Assembly (NCBI GenBank): GCA_048173955.1
Contig: DBEYOB010000135.1
Coordinates: forward strand, 1-11,500
Reading direction: 5' to 3'
DNA: 11,500 nucleotides
Source: CAZUFB01 sp048173955
GTDB taxonomy: Bacteria > Actinomycetota > Coriobacteriia > Coriobacteriales > UMGS124
This document shows positions 1 to 8,043 of this stretch, piece by piece; position 1 is the first letter of the stretch; each line of letters starts with the position of its first letter. The position numbers were made by a program, and so were the translations under genes. The notes under the pieces were generated by a model. That model saw only the letters and a list, made by a program, of their open reading frames with translations. It searched no databases and was not told where the DNA came from.

Positions 1-830
1 CGCTCGAGAAGGCCATGCCCGAGGTCCAGGCGCTCTACACCGAGCTGCACCCCGAGGTCACCTTCGCCGACACGCAGTTCAAGGCTTCTGGCGACCTCGT
101 CGAGCAGATGACCGCCGGCGCCGTGGTCGACATCCTCATCACCGCGTCGAAGGGTACCATGGACGACGCCGAGGAGGGCGAGCTCGTCGACCCGGCCACC
201 CGCATCACGATGTTCAACAACGACCTCGTGGTCGTTGCCGCCGAGGACTCCGACGTCGTGATCGAGGACATCGCCGACGTCGCGGGCGAGGACATCGAGA
301 GCATCGCCATCGGCGACGCCATCACCGTCCCGGCCGGCAAGTACGCCAACCAGGCGCTCTACTCGGTGGGCCTCTACACCGGCGAGAACGGCGACGACGG
401 CGAGTACGCCCCCGAGATTGCCGACAAGGTGAACCTGGGCGACAAGGTGGGCACCTGCGCGAGCTGGGTCTCGACCGGCGACTGCACGGTGGGCTTCGTG
501 TACTCCTCCGACGTCTACCGCTACGAGGGTATCAAGGCGATCTACACCACCCCCGAGGACTCCCACGGCGCGATCGTGTACCCCGGCGCGGTGGGCGCCG
601 AGGCCCCCAACCCCGTCGAGGCGGCCGACTTCCTCGACTTCTGCATGAACGACCCGGACGCGCTGCAGATCTGGTCGCAGTACGGCTTCGAGGTCGCCGA
701 AGAGGAGGAGCCCGCCGAGGATGAGGCCGAGGCCGGGGAGACCGAAGCCGAGAACGCTGAGGCGACCGAGGCCGCCGCTGAGGGCGAGTCCGCCGAAGAG
801 GAGCCTGCCGAGGAGGACGAGGAGGCCTAG
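1..830 (+). CDS. modA: Molybdate ABC transporter substrate-binding protein ModA (5' partial)
   Basis: This is the extracytoplasmic binding protein that captures molybdate (or tungstate) and delivers it to ModBC. The reading frame is open to the first base, so the signal peptide and first strand lie outside the window; the ATG at 15 is internal. ModA-like landmarks are a GDLVEQMTAG segment (the family's G-x-L-x-x-Q-I-x-x-G anion-binding loop), DILITASKGTMDDAEEGELV, FNNDLVVV, ITVPAGKYANQAL and a C-terminal half containing GFVYSSDVYRYEGI. After the fold ends near WSQYGFEV, about 45 residues of almost only Glu, Ala and Asp follow to the TAG stop; such a tail is not part of the classical family fold. 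modB and modC follow on the same strand, which supports the assignment. Molybdate against tungstate preference cannot be read from sequence. Confidence 0.92.
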   Translation, partial: LEKAMPEVQALYTELHPEVTFADTQFKASGDLVEQMTAGAVVDILITASKGTMDDAEEGELVDPATRITMFNNDLVVVAAEDSDVVIEDIADVAGEDIESIAIGDAITVPAGKYANQALYSVGLYTGENGDDGEYAPEIADKVNLGDKVGTCASWVSTGDCTVGFVYSSDVYRYEGIKAIYTTPEDSHGAIVYPGAVGAEAPNPVEAADFLDFCMNDPDALQIWSQYGFEVAEEEEPAEDEAEAGETEAENAEATEAAAEGESAEEEPAEEDEEA

Positions 831-863
831 TCCTTTTCGCGCCGAGGGTTTGACGACATGCCG

Positions 864-902
864 GCGCCGGCGCACCCGCCGTATGGGCGCGCCGGCGCTT
901 TT
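864..902 (+). terminator. Intrinsic terminator between modA and modB
   Basis: Bases 864-877 pair with 885-898 (14 positions, one A-C mismatch) around a 7-base loop, and TTTT follows at 899-902. The stem is very GC-rich. It lies 33 bp after the modA stop and about 60 bp before the modB start, so it probably reduces read-through from modA into modBC. A TAAGGT at 907-912 could be a weak -10 for a separate modBC transcript, but no good -35 is seen. Confidence 0.75.
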
Positions 903-950
903 CTGTTAAGGTGTGCGCGATGCGCGCGTCGTTGTGGGGAGGGTCTCTTG

Positions 951-956
951 GGAGGA
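951..956 (+). promoter_or_regulatory. Ribosome binding site that sets the modB start
   Basis: GGAGGA sits 5 to 6 bases before the ATG at 962, and a second ATG follows directly at 965. This fixes the start here rather than at the in-frame GTG at 911, which has no comparable site and would put 17 unlikely residues before the signal peptide. Confidence 0.75.
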
Positions 957-961
957 ATCGC

Positions 962-2488
962 ATGATGGCGGGGGTTCGAGGGGGTAGCGCCCGGGCGCTT
1001 GCCCTGTTGGCATGCCTTGCCGTGCTGCTGGGAGGAATCCTGGCGTTTGCGCCCGTTCCGCAGGCGCAGGCGGACGAGGGGTCGTCTTCCGCGTCGGCCA
1101 CGGTCGGCGAGGGGGAGCAGGTGGCCGAGGGGTCGTACGTCGACGACGAGGGCGGCATCGGCATCAACGGCTTCGAGCGCCTCAACAAGGGCACGGGCCG
1201 CAGCTACGAGGGCACCGACTTCGGCTACCGCTACCCGGTGAACGACCCTGACGCCTTTATCGTCCTGGCATCCGAGGACTACGTGCTCGTGTTCGTGCCG
1301 CAGCCCGTCGCCGACGAGACCGGGTTTGACGCCGACGACCCGGCCGACACCGACGCCTTCATGCGGGGCGTCTACACGCTCGACGAGGCGGCGTCCCACG
1401 GGGGCACGCTCGTGGGCTCGCTCGACGTCCCGGTCGTGTTCGTCGTCGGCGAGGACGTCTACGAGGGCGACGGGGTCACGGTGAGGCGCGACGTTGCCAT
1501 CGGCGACGGGCACACCTACCTCACCGTGGAGCGCACCGACGGCGCCGAGGACGACGAGGGCCTCGTGTGCTGCGACTACGGGTATCTCGTCGCCACCCAG
1601 GCGGTCGTCGTCGAGGAGGTGCCCACGTGGTGGGAGAGCCTGGCGGCGTTCCTCGGCTCGATCGACTACCGGCCCCTGTGGGTGTCGCTCAAGACGTCGT
1701 TCGCCGCGCTCGCCGTCGTCTTCGTGCTCGGCCTGCTGGCGGCGTGGAAGTCCCTCGGCGTCACGAGCCGCTGGAAGGGCATCGTCGACACCGTGTTCAC
1801 CATCCCGATGGTGCTGCCGCCCACGGTGTGCGGCTTTTTGCTGCTGCTCGCGTTCGGCAACGCCTCGCCCCTGGGCCGCTGGCTCATGGACAACGGCGTC
1901 AAGTTCGTCTTCTCGTGGCCCGCGACCGTCATTGCGGCGACCGTGGTGGCGTTCCCGCTCATGTACCGCACGGCGCGCGGGGCGTTCGAGGCGCTCGACG
2001 CCAACATGCTCGACGCGGCGCGCACGCTGGGCTGGTCCGAGCGGCGCATCTTCTTGCGCCTCATGGTGCCGCTGGCGTGGCCGTCCATCGCCGCCGGCAC
2101 GGTGCTCGCGTTCGCCCGCGCGATGGGCGAGTTCGGCGCTACGCTGTTCTGCGCGGGCAACTATGCGGGCATCACCCAGACCATGCCGATCGCCATCTAC
2201 TTCCAGTGGATGGGCGGCAACACCGACGTGGCGATATTCTGGGTGGTCGTGGTCATCCTCATCTCGTTCTTCGTGATCCTGTTCATCAACCTCTATTCGG
2301 CGCATTCGCAGCGCTACCGCGCCGGCGGCCTCACGCGCAGGGAACGCCGCCAGCTGCGCCGCGACGGCACCCTCGCCGGCGATGGTGACGCGGGCGAGGA
2401 GCAGAGCTTCGGCGGCATCAGCGCGGCGGACGCGGAGGACCTGCTCGGGGCGGGCCGGCCCGCCGGATCGGACGGAGGGACGCGATGA
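962..2488 (+). CDS. modB: Molybdate ABC transporter permease ModB with an N-terminal extracytoplasmic domain
   Basis: Membrane subunit of the molybdate importer, 508 residues against about 230 for E. coli ModB. Residues 10-37 form a signal peptide or anchor ending in AQA-D. Residues 38 to about 225 are a hydrophilic, Asp/Glu/Gly-rich domain that should lie outside the membrane; I do not recognise it, and it contains a CC pair near 204. The permease follows: membrane segments near 240-262, 275-298, 318-340, 370-392 and 424-446. The EAA coupling loop lies at about 341-362 (EALDANMLDAARTLGWSERR), and the ModB signature EFGATLFCAGNYAGITQTMP lies near 390-409. The last 60 residues are a basic then acidic cytoplasmic tail. 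Start chosen at ATG 962 on GGAGGA. The stop overlaps the modC start (ATGA), so translation is probably coupled. The family call is firm; the role of the extra domain is open. Confidence 0.93.
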   Translation: MMAGVRGGSARALALLACLAVLLGGILAFAPVPQAQADEGSSSASATVGEGEQVAEGSYVDDEGGIGINGFERLNKGTGRSYEGTDFGYRYPVNDPDAFIVLASEDYVLVFVPQPVADETGFDADDPADTDAFMRGVYTLDEAASHGGTLVGSLDVPVVFVVGEDVYEGDGVTVRRDVAIGDGHTYLTVERTDGAEDDEGLVCCDYGYLVATQAVVVEEVPTWWESLAAFLGSIDYRPLWVSLKTSFAALAVVFVLGLLAAWKSLGVTSRWKGIVDTVFTIPMVLPPTVCGFLLLLAFGNASPLGRWLMDNGVKFVFSWPATVIAATVVAFPLMYRTARGAFEALDANMLDAARTLGWSERRIFLRLMVPLAWPSIAAGTVLAFARAMGEFGATLFCAGNYAGITQTMPIAIYFQWMGGNTDVAIFWVVVVILISFFVILFINLYSAHSQRYRAGGLTRRERRQLRRDGTLAGDGDAGEEQSFGGISAADAEDLLGAGRPAGSDGGTR

Positions 2489-3552
2489 GCCTGTATGTCG
2501 ACATCAGGAAGAAGCTGACCGCGTTCGACCTCGACATCCACATCGAGGCGGGGGAGGAGCGCCTGGGGCTGCTCGGCGCGTCGGGATGCGGCAAAAGCCT
2601 CACGATGCGCTGCATTGCCGGCGTCGAGACGCCCGACGAGGGCCGCATCGTGGTAAACGACCAGGTCTTCTTCGACTCCGAGGCGGGCGTGAACCTCACC
2701 GCTCAGCAGCGCAAGACGGCGTACCTCTTCCAGAACTACCAGCTCTTCCCCAACCTGTCGGTCGAGCAGAACGTCCAGGCGGGCATGGACCGCGGGCTCT
2801 CCAAGGCCGAACGGCACGAGCGGGCGGTCAAGGCCCTGCGCATCTTCAGCATGGAGGAGTTCGCGGGACGCTACCCCGGGCGTCTTTCGGGAGGGCAGCA
2901 GCAGCGCGTCGCCCTGGCGCGCATGATTGCCGCGCGGCCGGCCATCTTCATGTTCGACGAGCCCTTCTCCGCGCTCGACGCCTATCTCAAGAGCTCGCTC
3001 GAGCAGACGCTGCTCGACATGCTCGACCTCGTCAGGTCGACGGTGCTCTATGTGAGCCACGACATCGACGAGGCGTTTCGCTTCTGCGACCGCATCTGCG
3101 TCATCGCGGACGGCCGCGTCGCCGAGATCGGGCCGACCTCGCAGATCGTGAACGACCCGCACACCCTGGCGGCTGTGAAGCTCTCGGGTTGCAAGAACGT
3201 GTCCCCTGCGGTGAAGGTCGACGACCACACGGTCGAGGCGACCGACTGGGGCATGGCGTTCCATACCCGCCGCACGGTGCCCGACGACGTCGCGCACGTG
3301 GGCATCCGCGCGTCCTACATCCACCGTCCCAAGGCCGACAAGGTCGAAGGGCACAACACCTTCGAGCTCACCGTGCACCGTACGAGCGACTCGCGTTTCG
3401 AGCGCTCCGTCATGCTCGAGACCCCTGCGGGCGACAAGCTCATCCAGTGGAAGGCGGACAAGCTCCTGGTCCCGGCCGACGAGCTTCCCGTCGCCGGCGA
3501 CCGGCTGCTGCTGCACTTCGACGCCGAAAAGCTCTACTTGGTGAGCGAGTAG
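2485..3552 (+). CDS. modC: Molybdate ABC transporter ATP-binding protein ModC
   Basis: Cytoplasmic ATPase that drives ModB, 355 residues, the normal length for the family. Visible motifs are Walker A GASGCGKS (31-38), Q-loop Gln84 in LFQNYQLFPNLS, ABC signature LSGGQQQR (134-141), Walker B IFMFDEP (154-160) with catalytic Glu159, D-loop SALD and switch His192 in YVSHD. Residues from about 235 to the end form a C-terminal regulatory region in the place of the MOP/TOBE domain that binds oxyanion in ModC proteins. GGAGGG at 2475-2480 is the ribosome site, and the ATG overlaps the modB stop. A 14-bp tandem repeat runs across the stop codon. Other oxyanion or Fe(III)-type ATPases share these motifs, but modA and modB upstream make ModC the best call. 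Confidence 0.93.
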   Translation: MSLYVDIRKKLTAFDLDIHIEAGEERLGLLGASGCGKSLTMRCIAGVETPDEGRIVVNDQVFFDSEAGVNLTAQQRKTAYLFQNYQLFPNLSVEQNVQAGMDRGLSKAERHERAVKALRIFSMEEFAGRYPGRLSGGQQQRVALARMIAARPAIFMFDEPFSALDAYLKSSLEQTLLDMLDLVRSTVLYVSHDIDEAFRFCDRICVIADGRVAEIGPTSQIVNDPHTLAAVKLSGCKNVSPAVKVDDHTVEATDWGMAFHTRRTVPDDVAHVGIRASYIHRPKADKVEGHNTFELTVHRTSDSRFERSVMLETPAGDKLIQWKADKLLVPADELPVAGDRLLLHFDAEKLYLVSE

Positions 3553-3582
3553 CGGCGAGCGAGCAGCGGCGAACGAACGGCG
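3543..3582 (+). repeat. 14-bp tandem repeat across the modC stop codon
   Basis: GAGCGAGTAGCGGC (3543-3556) is followed directly by GAGCGAGCAGCGGC (3557-3570, 13 of 14 identical) and by a decayed third unit GAACGAACGGCG (3571-3582). The first unit contains the TAG stop of modC, and the second has CAG at that place. This looks like a small slippage duplication with no clear function. Confidence 0.6.
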
Positions 3583-3607
3583 CTTTCGGGCGTACGGCGT
3601 TCTGAAA

Positions 3608-3640
3608 AAGGGAGGCGCGCCCCGGGGACGCGCCTCCCTT
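3608..3640. terminator. Bidirectional terminator between modC and moaC
   Basis: Bases 3608-3619 (AAGGGAGGCGCG) are perfectly complementary to 3629-3640 (CGCGCCTCCCTT), with a 9-base loop. Read on the minus strand the stem is followed by TTTTTC, and on the plus strand by TTCGCTTTC. It sits between the convergent modABC and moaAC units and probably ends both. Confidence 0.85.
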
Positions 3641-3668
3641 CGCTTTCATCCGTCCTGTGCGGAAGACG

Positions 3669-4472
3669 CTACACCCGGCGCTCCCACAGGCCGCTGCGGC
3701 CGCCCTCCTTGCGCAGCAGCCGCACGTCGACGATCTCCATGCCGCGGTCGACGGCCTTGCACATGTCGTACACGGTGAGGCACGCCACGCTCGCGGCGGT
3801 GAGCGCCTCCATCTCGATGCCGGTCACGCCCGTGACGCCGGTGGTGGCCGTCACATGGAAGCCCACACGCCCGTCGGCGCGCTCGCCGGGCATCACGGGG
3901 TCGATTTCGACCTTGGCCTTGGTGATGGGCAGCGGGTGGCACATGGGGATGAGGTCGCTCGTGCGCTTGGCCGCCATGATGCCGGCCACGCGGGCGCAGG
4001 CGAGTACGTCGCCCTTCTTCGCGCGGTCCTCGAGCACCATGGCCTGGGTCTCGGGATGCATGAGGATGGTGCCCTCGGCGACGGCGGTGCGCTTGGTCAC
4101 CGCTTTGTCGGAAACGTCGACCATGCGCACGTCGCCCTTTGCGTCGACGTGCGTGAGCGTGTCGCGGTAGGCGTCGCGCTCGGGAGTCGGCGCGGGCGCC
4201 GCAGGCTCGTCTGTCGCCTGGGGGGACCCGGTCCCGCCTGCGGCCATCGCGGGCTTCTCGGCGGGTCGCTCGGGTTCGATCATCGCCAGGCCTTCGATCG
4301 GCTCCTCGATGGGGCTGTCGTCCTCCTCATAGGGGACGACGACGGCTCGGACGGGCCGCGCCGGCTCCGCCTCGGCGGACTGCGCGTCGTCTTCGGGGAC
4401 GTGGATGGGAATCTTCACCATGGGGTGGCCTTTCTTCTGGTCGTTGCGGTTGCTGCCGTTGGTGCCGCCCAT
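3669..4472 (-). CDS. moaC: Cyclic pyranopterin monophosphate synthase MoaC with a long N-terminal extension
   Basis: Converts the MoaA product (3',8-cyclo-7,8-dihydro-GTP) to cyclic pyranopterin monophosphate in molybdenum cofactor synthesis; cytoplasmic. The MoaC domain fills residues about 104-267: LTHVDAKGDVRMVDVSDKAV, KGDVLACARVAGIMAAKRT, LIPMCHPLP, GIEMEALTAASVACLTVYDM and CKAVDRGMEI. Asp236 and Lys239 in YDMCKAVD match the catalytic Asp/Lys pair, and Lys169 and His179 are also in place. The domain alone equals the usual 160-residue enzyme. About 100 acidic, Pro/Ala-rich residues precede it and have no recognised fold. Start: the ATG at 4472 has GGAGG 10 bases upstream, made by the last codons of moaA. 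An alternative is the ATG at 4421 (residue 18) behind AGAAAGG; either start leaves the extension. The gene is 6 bp after moaA and probably translationally coupled. Confidence 0.93.
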   Translation of the reverse strand: MGGTNGSNRNDQKKGHPMVKIPIHVPEDDAQSAEAEPARPVRAVVVPYEEDDSPIEEPIEGLAMIEPERPAEKPAMAAGGTGSPQATDEPAAPAPTPERDAYRDTLTHVDAKGDVRMVDVSDKAVTKRTAVAEGTILMHPETQAMVLEDRAKKGDVLACARVAGIMAAKRTSDLIPMCHPLPITKAKVEIDPVMPGERADGRVGFHVTATTGVTGVTGIEMEALTAASVACLTVYDMCKAVDRGMEIVDVRLLRKEGGRSGLWERRV

Positions 4473-4478
4473 GGTGGG

Positions 4479-5552
<1,074 letters not shown>

Positions 5553-5754
5553 ATGAGGTTGGCTCCCCCTCTTCGTGCATGGTCTTGTGCCGGACGCGTC
5601 TGGTGCGGCCGGCCCCGGTTCCGGTGCCAATCATATACCCAAATTGCCTATCTGAAGGCGTGACCGACCACAACTCGCGCCGCGTGATATGTTCCGACCG
5701 GCGTTCACGGGGAATTCCGTCGCGGTGTGGCCCCACCGGGTCTGTACCGGGTGC
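5553..5754. other. Leader and probable promoter region of moaA; no gene seen
   Basis: No convincing coding sequence on either strand. On the minus strand, TATATGAT (5630-5637) is an AT-rich island in GC-rich sequence and could hold the -10 (TATGAT, 5630-5635) of moaA, giving a leader of roughly 70 bases, but no good -35 is visible. ACCGGGT occurs twice, at 5735-5741 and 5746-5752. The two copies are 11 bp apart, one helical turn, and could be a protein-binding site. I could not recognise a Moco riboswitch. Confidence 0.35.
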
Positions 5755-6003
5755 CCGTGTCAAGAAAAGTGTCCCCTGCTGGCCAAAATCGGCGATCGTG
5801 AAGAGCAGGGAGCGCGCGTTGAGGCGTACGGGAATCGGGAGAGAGGGCTACGTTTCCCGCGGAAACGACGGAACGGTGCTTTTGATGTCGGCGTGCTGTC
5901 GGCGGGCTCGGGTTGCCCTGGACCTTCCAGGGCACCGTCCGGTCTTCCGATACGCTTCACGATCGAGGATTTTGGCCAAGCGGACGCGATTTCTTTGACA
6001 CGG
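5755..6003. mobile_element. MITE-like element or decayed IS with 49-bp terminal inverted repeats
   Basis: Bases 5755-5803, and the reverse complement of 5955-6003, align without gaps over 49 positions with 37 matches. The matches include three perfect blocks: CCGTGTCAA (9), TGGCCAAAATC (11) and CGATCGTGAAG (11). A 151-bp centre separates the arms and encodes no recognisable protein. It contains a 7-bp palindrome around CGC (5851-5867) and an 8-bp hairpin with a 3-base loop (5915-5933). The ends read TGTCAA...TTGACA, flanked by CG on both sides; no longer target duplication is seen. Blockwise conservation inside the ends is what repeated transposase-binding sites look like. The parent IS family is not identified. 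Confidence 0.6.
5915..5933. repeat. Short hairpin inside the MITE-like element
   Basis: GCCCTGGA pairs with TCCAGGGC around CCT. The stem can extend by GGT/ACC past a single bulged T. There is no T-tract, so it is not a typical terminator. Confidence 0.45.
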
Positions 6004-6061
6004 ATCTTCGTGCGGCGGTCCGGCGGCACTTACCCTGGGGTATAATCTGACTTTTGCAGCA

Positions 6062-6107
6062 GAAAAGGACGGTTCTCCCTCTTCCAGCTGGGAGAACCGC
6101 CCCTTTC
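6062..6107. terminator. Terminator hairpin inside the left end of the IS
   Basis: CGGTTCTCCC (6070-6079) pairs perfectly with GGGAGAACCG (6090-6099). The stem can extend to 18 positions (6062-6079 with 6090-6107) with two mismatches, and TTTT follows on the minus strand. It is downstream of the transposase stop and should end its transcript; it may also block transcription entering the IS from the left. Confidence 0.75.
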
Positions 6108-6135
6108 GCCGTGACTCTTTTCGACGTGGTACGGG

Positions 6136-7878
6136 TCAGCTCCTCGGCTTCCTCACGGACGCCATGATGTCGCGGACGCGGCCCCTGGAGGCCACGCGGC
6201 GCGAGAGGTCGACGCCGACGGCCTCCCCGAGCGCGTCGGTGAGGTCCGTGCGGTAGTCGAACAGCCAGGCGCCCGCGTCGAGGCGATGGCCGACGACGCC
6301 CGCGAGCGCCTCCTGGACCTCCCGCGCCGAGGGCCTGGCTCCCGTCAGCCGCTCCACGTCCGCCTGCATGAGGCGCATGACGAGGAGGGCGAGGAAGCAC
6401 ACGAGGAAGTGCGCCCGGATGTGCGCCTCCGTCGAGCAGTAGACGGGCCTCGCGTCCATCTCCCCCTTCACCACGCGGAAGGACTCCTCGATGCGCCAGA
6501 GGCCGCGGTAGGCCTCGATGACCTCGCTGTCGGCCATGTCCTGCTCGCTCGTCACGATGCAGTAGTAGCCGTCGTAGCGGGCGTCCTCCTCCACCCTCGC
6601 CTCGTCGAGGGCCCACGCGGTGGCCCCGACCTCGCCGGTCGCGGGGTCCACGGGCACCGGCCTCGCGTAGCGCGAGCTCGAGCGCTCGTAGGCGCGCGCC
6701 GCGTCGCCCCGCTCGATGGCGCGCAGGCTCTTCTCCACGACCTTGGCGCGCTCGGCGCGGCTGCGCTCGGCGAAGTTCCTGGACCAGAACGCGACCTGCT
6801 TGACCGGCACCATCACGCGCCTCCTGCGGCCGTCCTCGCCGGTCACGTAGACCGCCTTCTCGCCGACGCGGGACTTCACCTTCCAGGCCCCCTCGGCGCC
6901 GGCGGCGTAGCCGCCCTCGTCGAGCACCCACGACTTGAGCTCCCGGTCCGTCCCGCGCACGCTCTGGGAGAACACGTACCCGTTGCCGTCCAGGACGCAG
7001 CGGGCGATGTTGGCCGAGGCGTTGAGCCCCTTGTCGGCGACCACGACGACGCGCCCCGGCGAGTCCGCCCCGAAGCGCACCCCGGCGGCGCCCATCGCCG
7101 GGACGAGCGTGGCCACGTCCGGCACGTTGCCCGGGAACAGCGCGTAGTCGAGCGGGATGCCGTCGGCGTCGAGGAACAGCCCCATCTGCACGATCGGGCT
7201 CGGCCTGTGCTCCTTGGAGACCCCGCGCATCCTGAACCCGTCCTCGCCCTCCACCTCGAAGTAGTAGTTGGTGACGTCGTAGTAGAGCGCCCGCGTGTCG
7301 CGGGGCCCGCGCGCCGCCCCCAGGGACGCGTTCGCGTGGGCCACCAGCTCGTCGCGCCTGTCGTCCAGGTAGGTGAGCGCCCGGTAGGCGTCGTCGAGCG
7401 TGAAGTCGCACTTGCGCGGGAACGCCGCGCGCCCCTCCCAGGCCCCCTTCTTGGAGGACGGGTGCGCGACCCTGTCCCACACCAGCAGCTCGAGCACGCG
7501 GTAGGGGTCGAAGCCCACCCTGCGGGCGGTGCGCCTGCGCTCGAAGAAGCCGAGGAGCCCAAGGTCGCGGTTGAGGTAGGCGTCCACCACGGCCGCGCCG
7601 AGCTCCACGCGCGCCCCGCCGTCGCGCTTGTCGACCCTCTGGAGCGGGCTGATCCTGGCGATCACGGGCTCCGTCCCGGCCCTCCTCGCCTCGTTGCGCC
7701 TGGCGCACTCCTCCGTGAAGTGCGCCACCGGGTCGGCGATTCCGCGGCGCTCGAGGTCGTCGACGTAGCCGAGGCTCTCGACCGTGCGGGACATGTTCTT
7801 GCCCCGGTCGTCGCGGTACCCCTCCACGATCGTGAGGTACACGCGCCCGTTCTTCTTCCTGGACTTCCTGAGGTACAT
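6136..7878 (-). CDS. IS1634/IS4-type DDE transposase
   Basis: Cut-and-paste type transposase that acts on the 15-bp ends of its own IS. From the chosen start it has 580 residues, a normal length for the IS1634 group. It opens with MYLRKSRKKNGRVYLTIVEG, the usual N-terminus of the group. The catalytic triad is visible as Asp201 (LYYDVTNYYFE), Asp282 (VVVADKGLNAS) and Glu464 in YRGLWRIEESFRVVKGEM, with Lys471 in the YREK-type helix; the Arg of the classical YREK is Leu460 here. Start: the ATG at 7878 has AGGGG about 7 bases upstream, whereas the in-frame ATG at 7965 would add 29 residues that do not fit the family. No frameshift or stop is seen, so it is probably active. Its GC content resembles the mod/moa genes more than the segment to its right. 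Confidence 0.93.
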   Translation of the reverse strand: MYLRKSRKKNGRVYLTIVEGYRDDRGKNMSRTVESLGYVDDLERRGIADPVAHFTEECARRNEARRAGTEPVIARISPLQRVDKRDGGARVELGAAVVDAYLNRDLGLLGFFERRRTARRVGFDPYRVLELLVWDRVAHPSSKKGAWEGRAAFPRKCDFTLDDAYRALTYLDDRRDELVAHANASLGAARGPRDTRALYYDVTNYYFEVEGEDGFRMRGVSKEHRPSPIVQMGLFLDADGIPLDYALFPGNVPDVATLVPAMGAAGVRFGADSPGRVVVVADKGLNASANIARCVLDGNGYVFSQSVRGTDRELKSWVLDEGGYAAGAEGAWKVKSRVGEKAVYVTGEDGRRRRVMVPVKQVAFWSRNFAERSRAERAKVVEKSLRAIERGDAARAYERSSSRYARPVPVDPATGEVGATAWALDEARVEEDARYDGYYCIVTSEQDMADSEVIEAYRGLWRIEESFRVVKGEMDARPVYCSTEAHIRAHFLVCFLALLVMRLMQADVERLTGARPSAREVQEALAGVVGHRLDAGAWLFDYRTDLTDALGEAVGVDLSRRVASRGRVRDIMASVRKPRS

Positions 7879-7912
7879 ATCCGGCCCCTGACCTGCGGGA
7901 ACATATACCTGC

Positions 7913-7918
7913 ATTATA
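7913..7918 (-). promoter_or_regulatory. Possible -10 box of the transposase
   Basis: On the minus strand a perfect TATAAT lies 34 bases before the transposase ATG. No good -35 is seen at 16-18 bases. Two GGTGTA copies, 10 bases apart in register, lie just upstream and could be a binding site. Confidence 0.45.
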
Positions 7919-8043
7919 CCATACACCGATTTACACCATGCATAAAAGTCATTCGATCTCGACAAAAGAAACGCCCGCTGAGCAGGGCGGATCGTCGAAA
8001 TCCCATTCAGCTATGCTGCAAAACTCAGGATGCGAGACGCGAA

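Larger units (their letters stand above)
6047..8028 (-). mobile_element. Complete insertion sequence, IS1634-type (IS4 superfamily), copy 1
   Basis: The left end CTGACTTTTGCAGCA (6047-6061), and the reverse complement of the right end, CTGAGTTTTGCAGCA (8014-8028), match at 14 of 15 positions, giving a 1982-bp element. It holds one intact transposase on the minus strand. The left end recurs at 11377 with 124 of 124 bases identical, and the identity begins exactly at CTGA, which fixes that boundary independently. No target duplication is seen: the flanks read TATAAT on the left and GATGCG on the right. The intact gene and identical second copy suggest recent activity. Confidence 0.92.

Noticed and set aside
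911..961. Upstream GTG start for modB
   Set aside because: There is no ribosome site before 911, while GGAGGA lies ideally before the ATG at 962, which begins a standard signal peptide.
827..2305. Open frame of 492 codons on the minus strand opposite modB
   Set aside because: His/Arg/Glu-rich shadow without motifs; it would also overlap the terminator and the real signal peptide region.
5553..5640. Moco riboswitch in the moaA leader
   Set aside because: E. coli moaA has one, but I could not pick out the paired core here. The leader is short and no conserved stem was evident.
5579..6045. Small open frames in the gap between moaA and the IS (5579-5998 and 5689-6045 plus, 5760-6029 minus)
   Set aside because: They run through the inverted-repeat element, have no good ribosome sites and show no protein motif.
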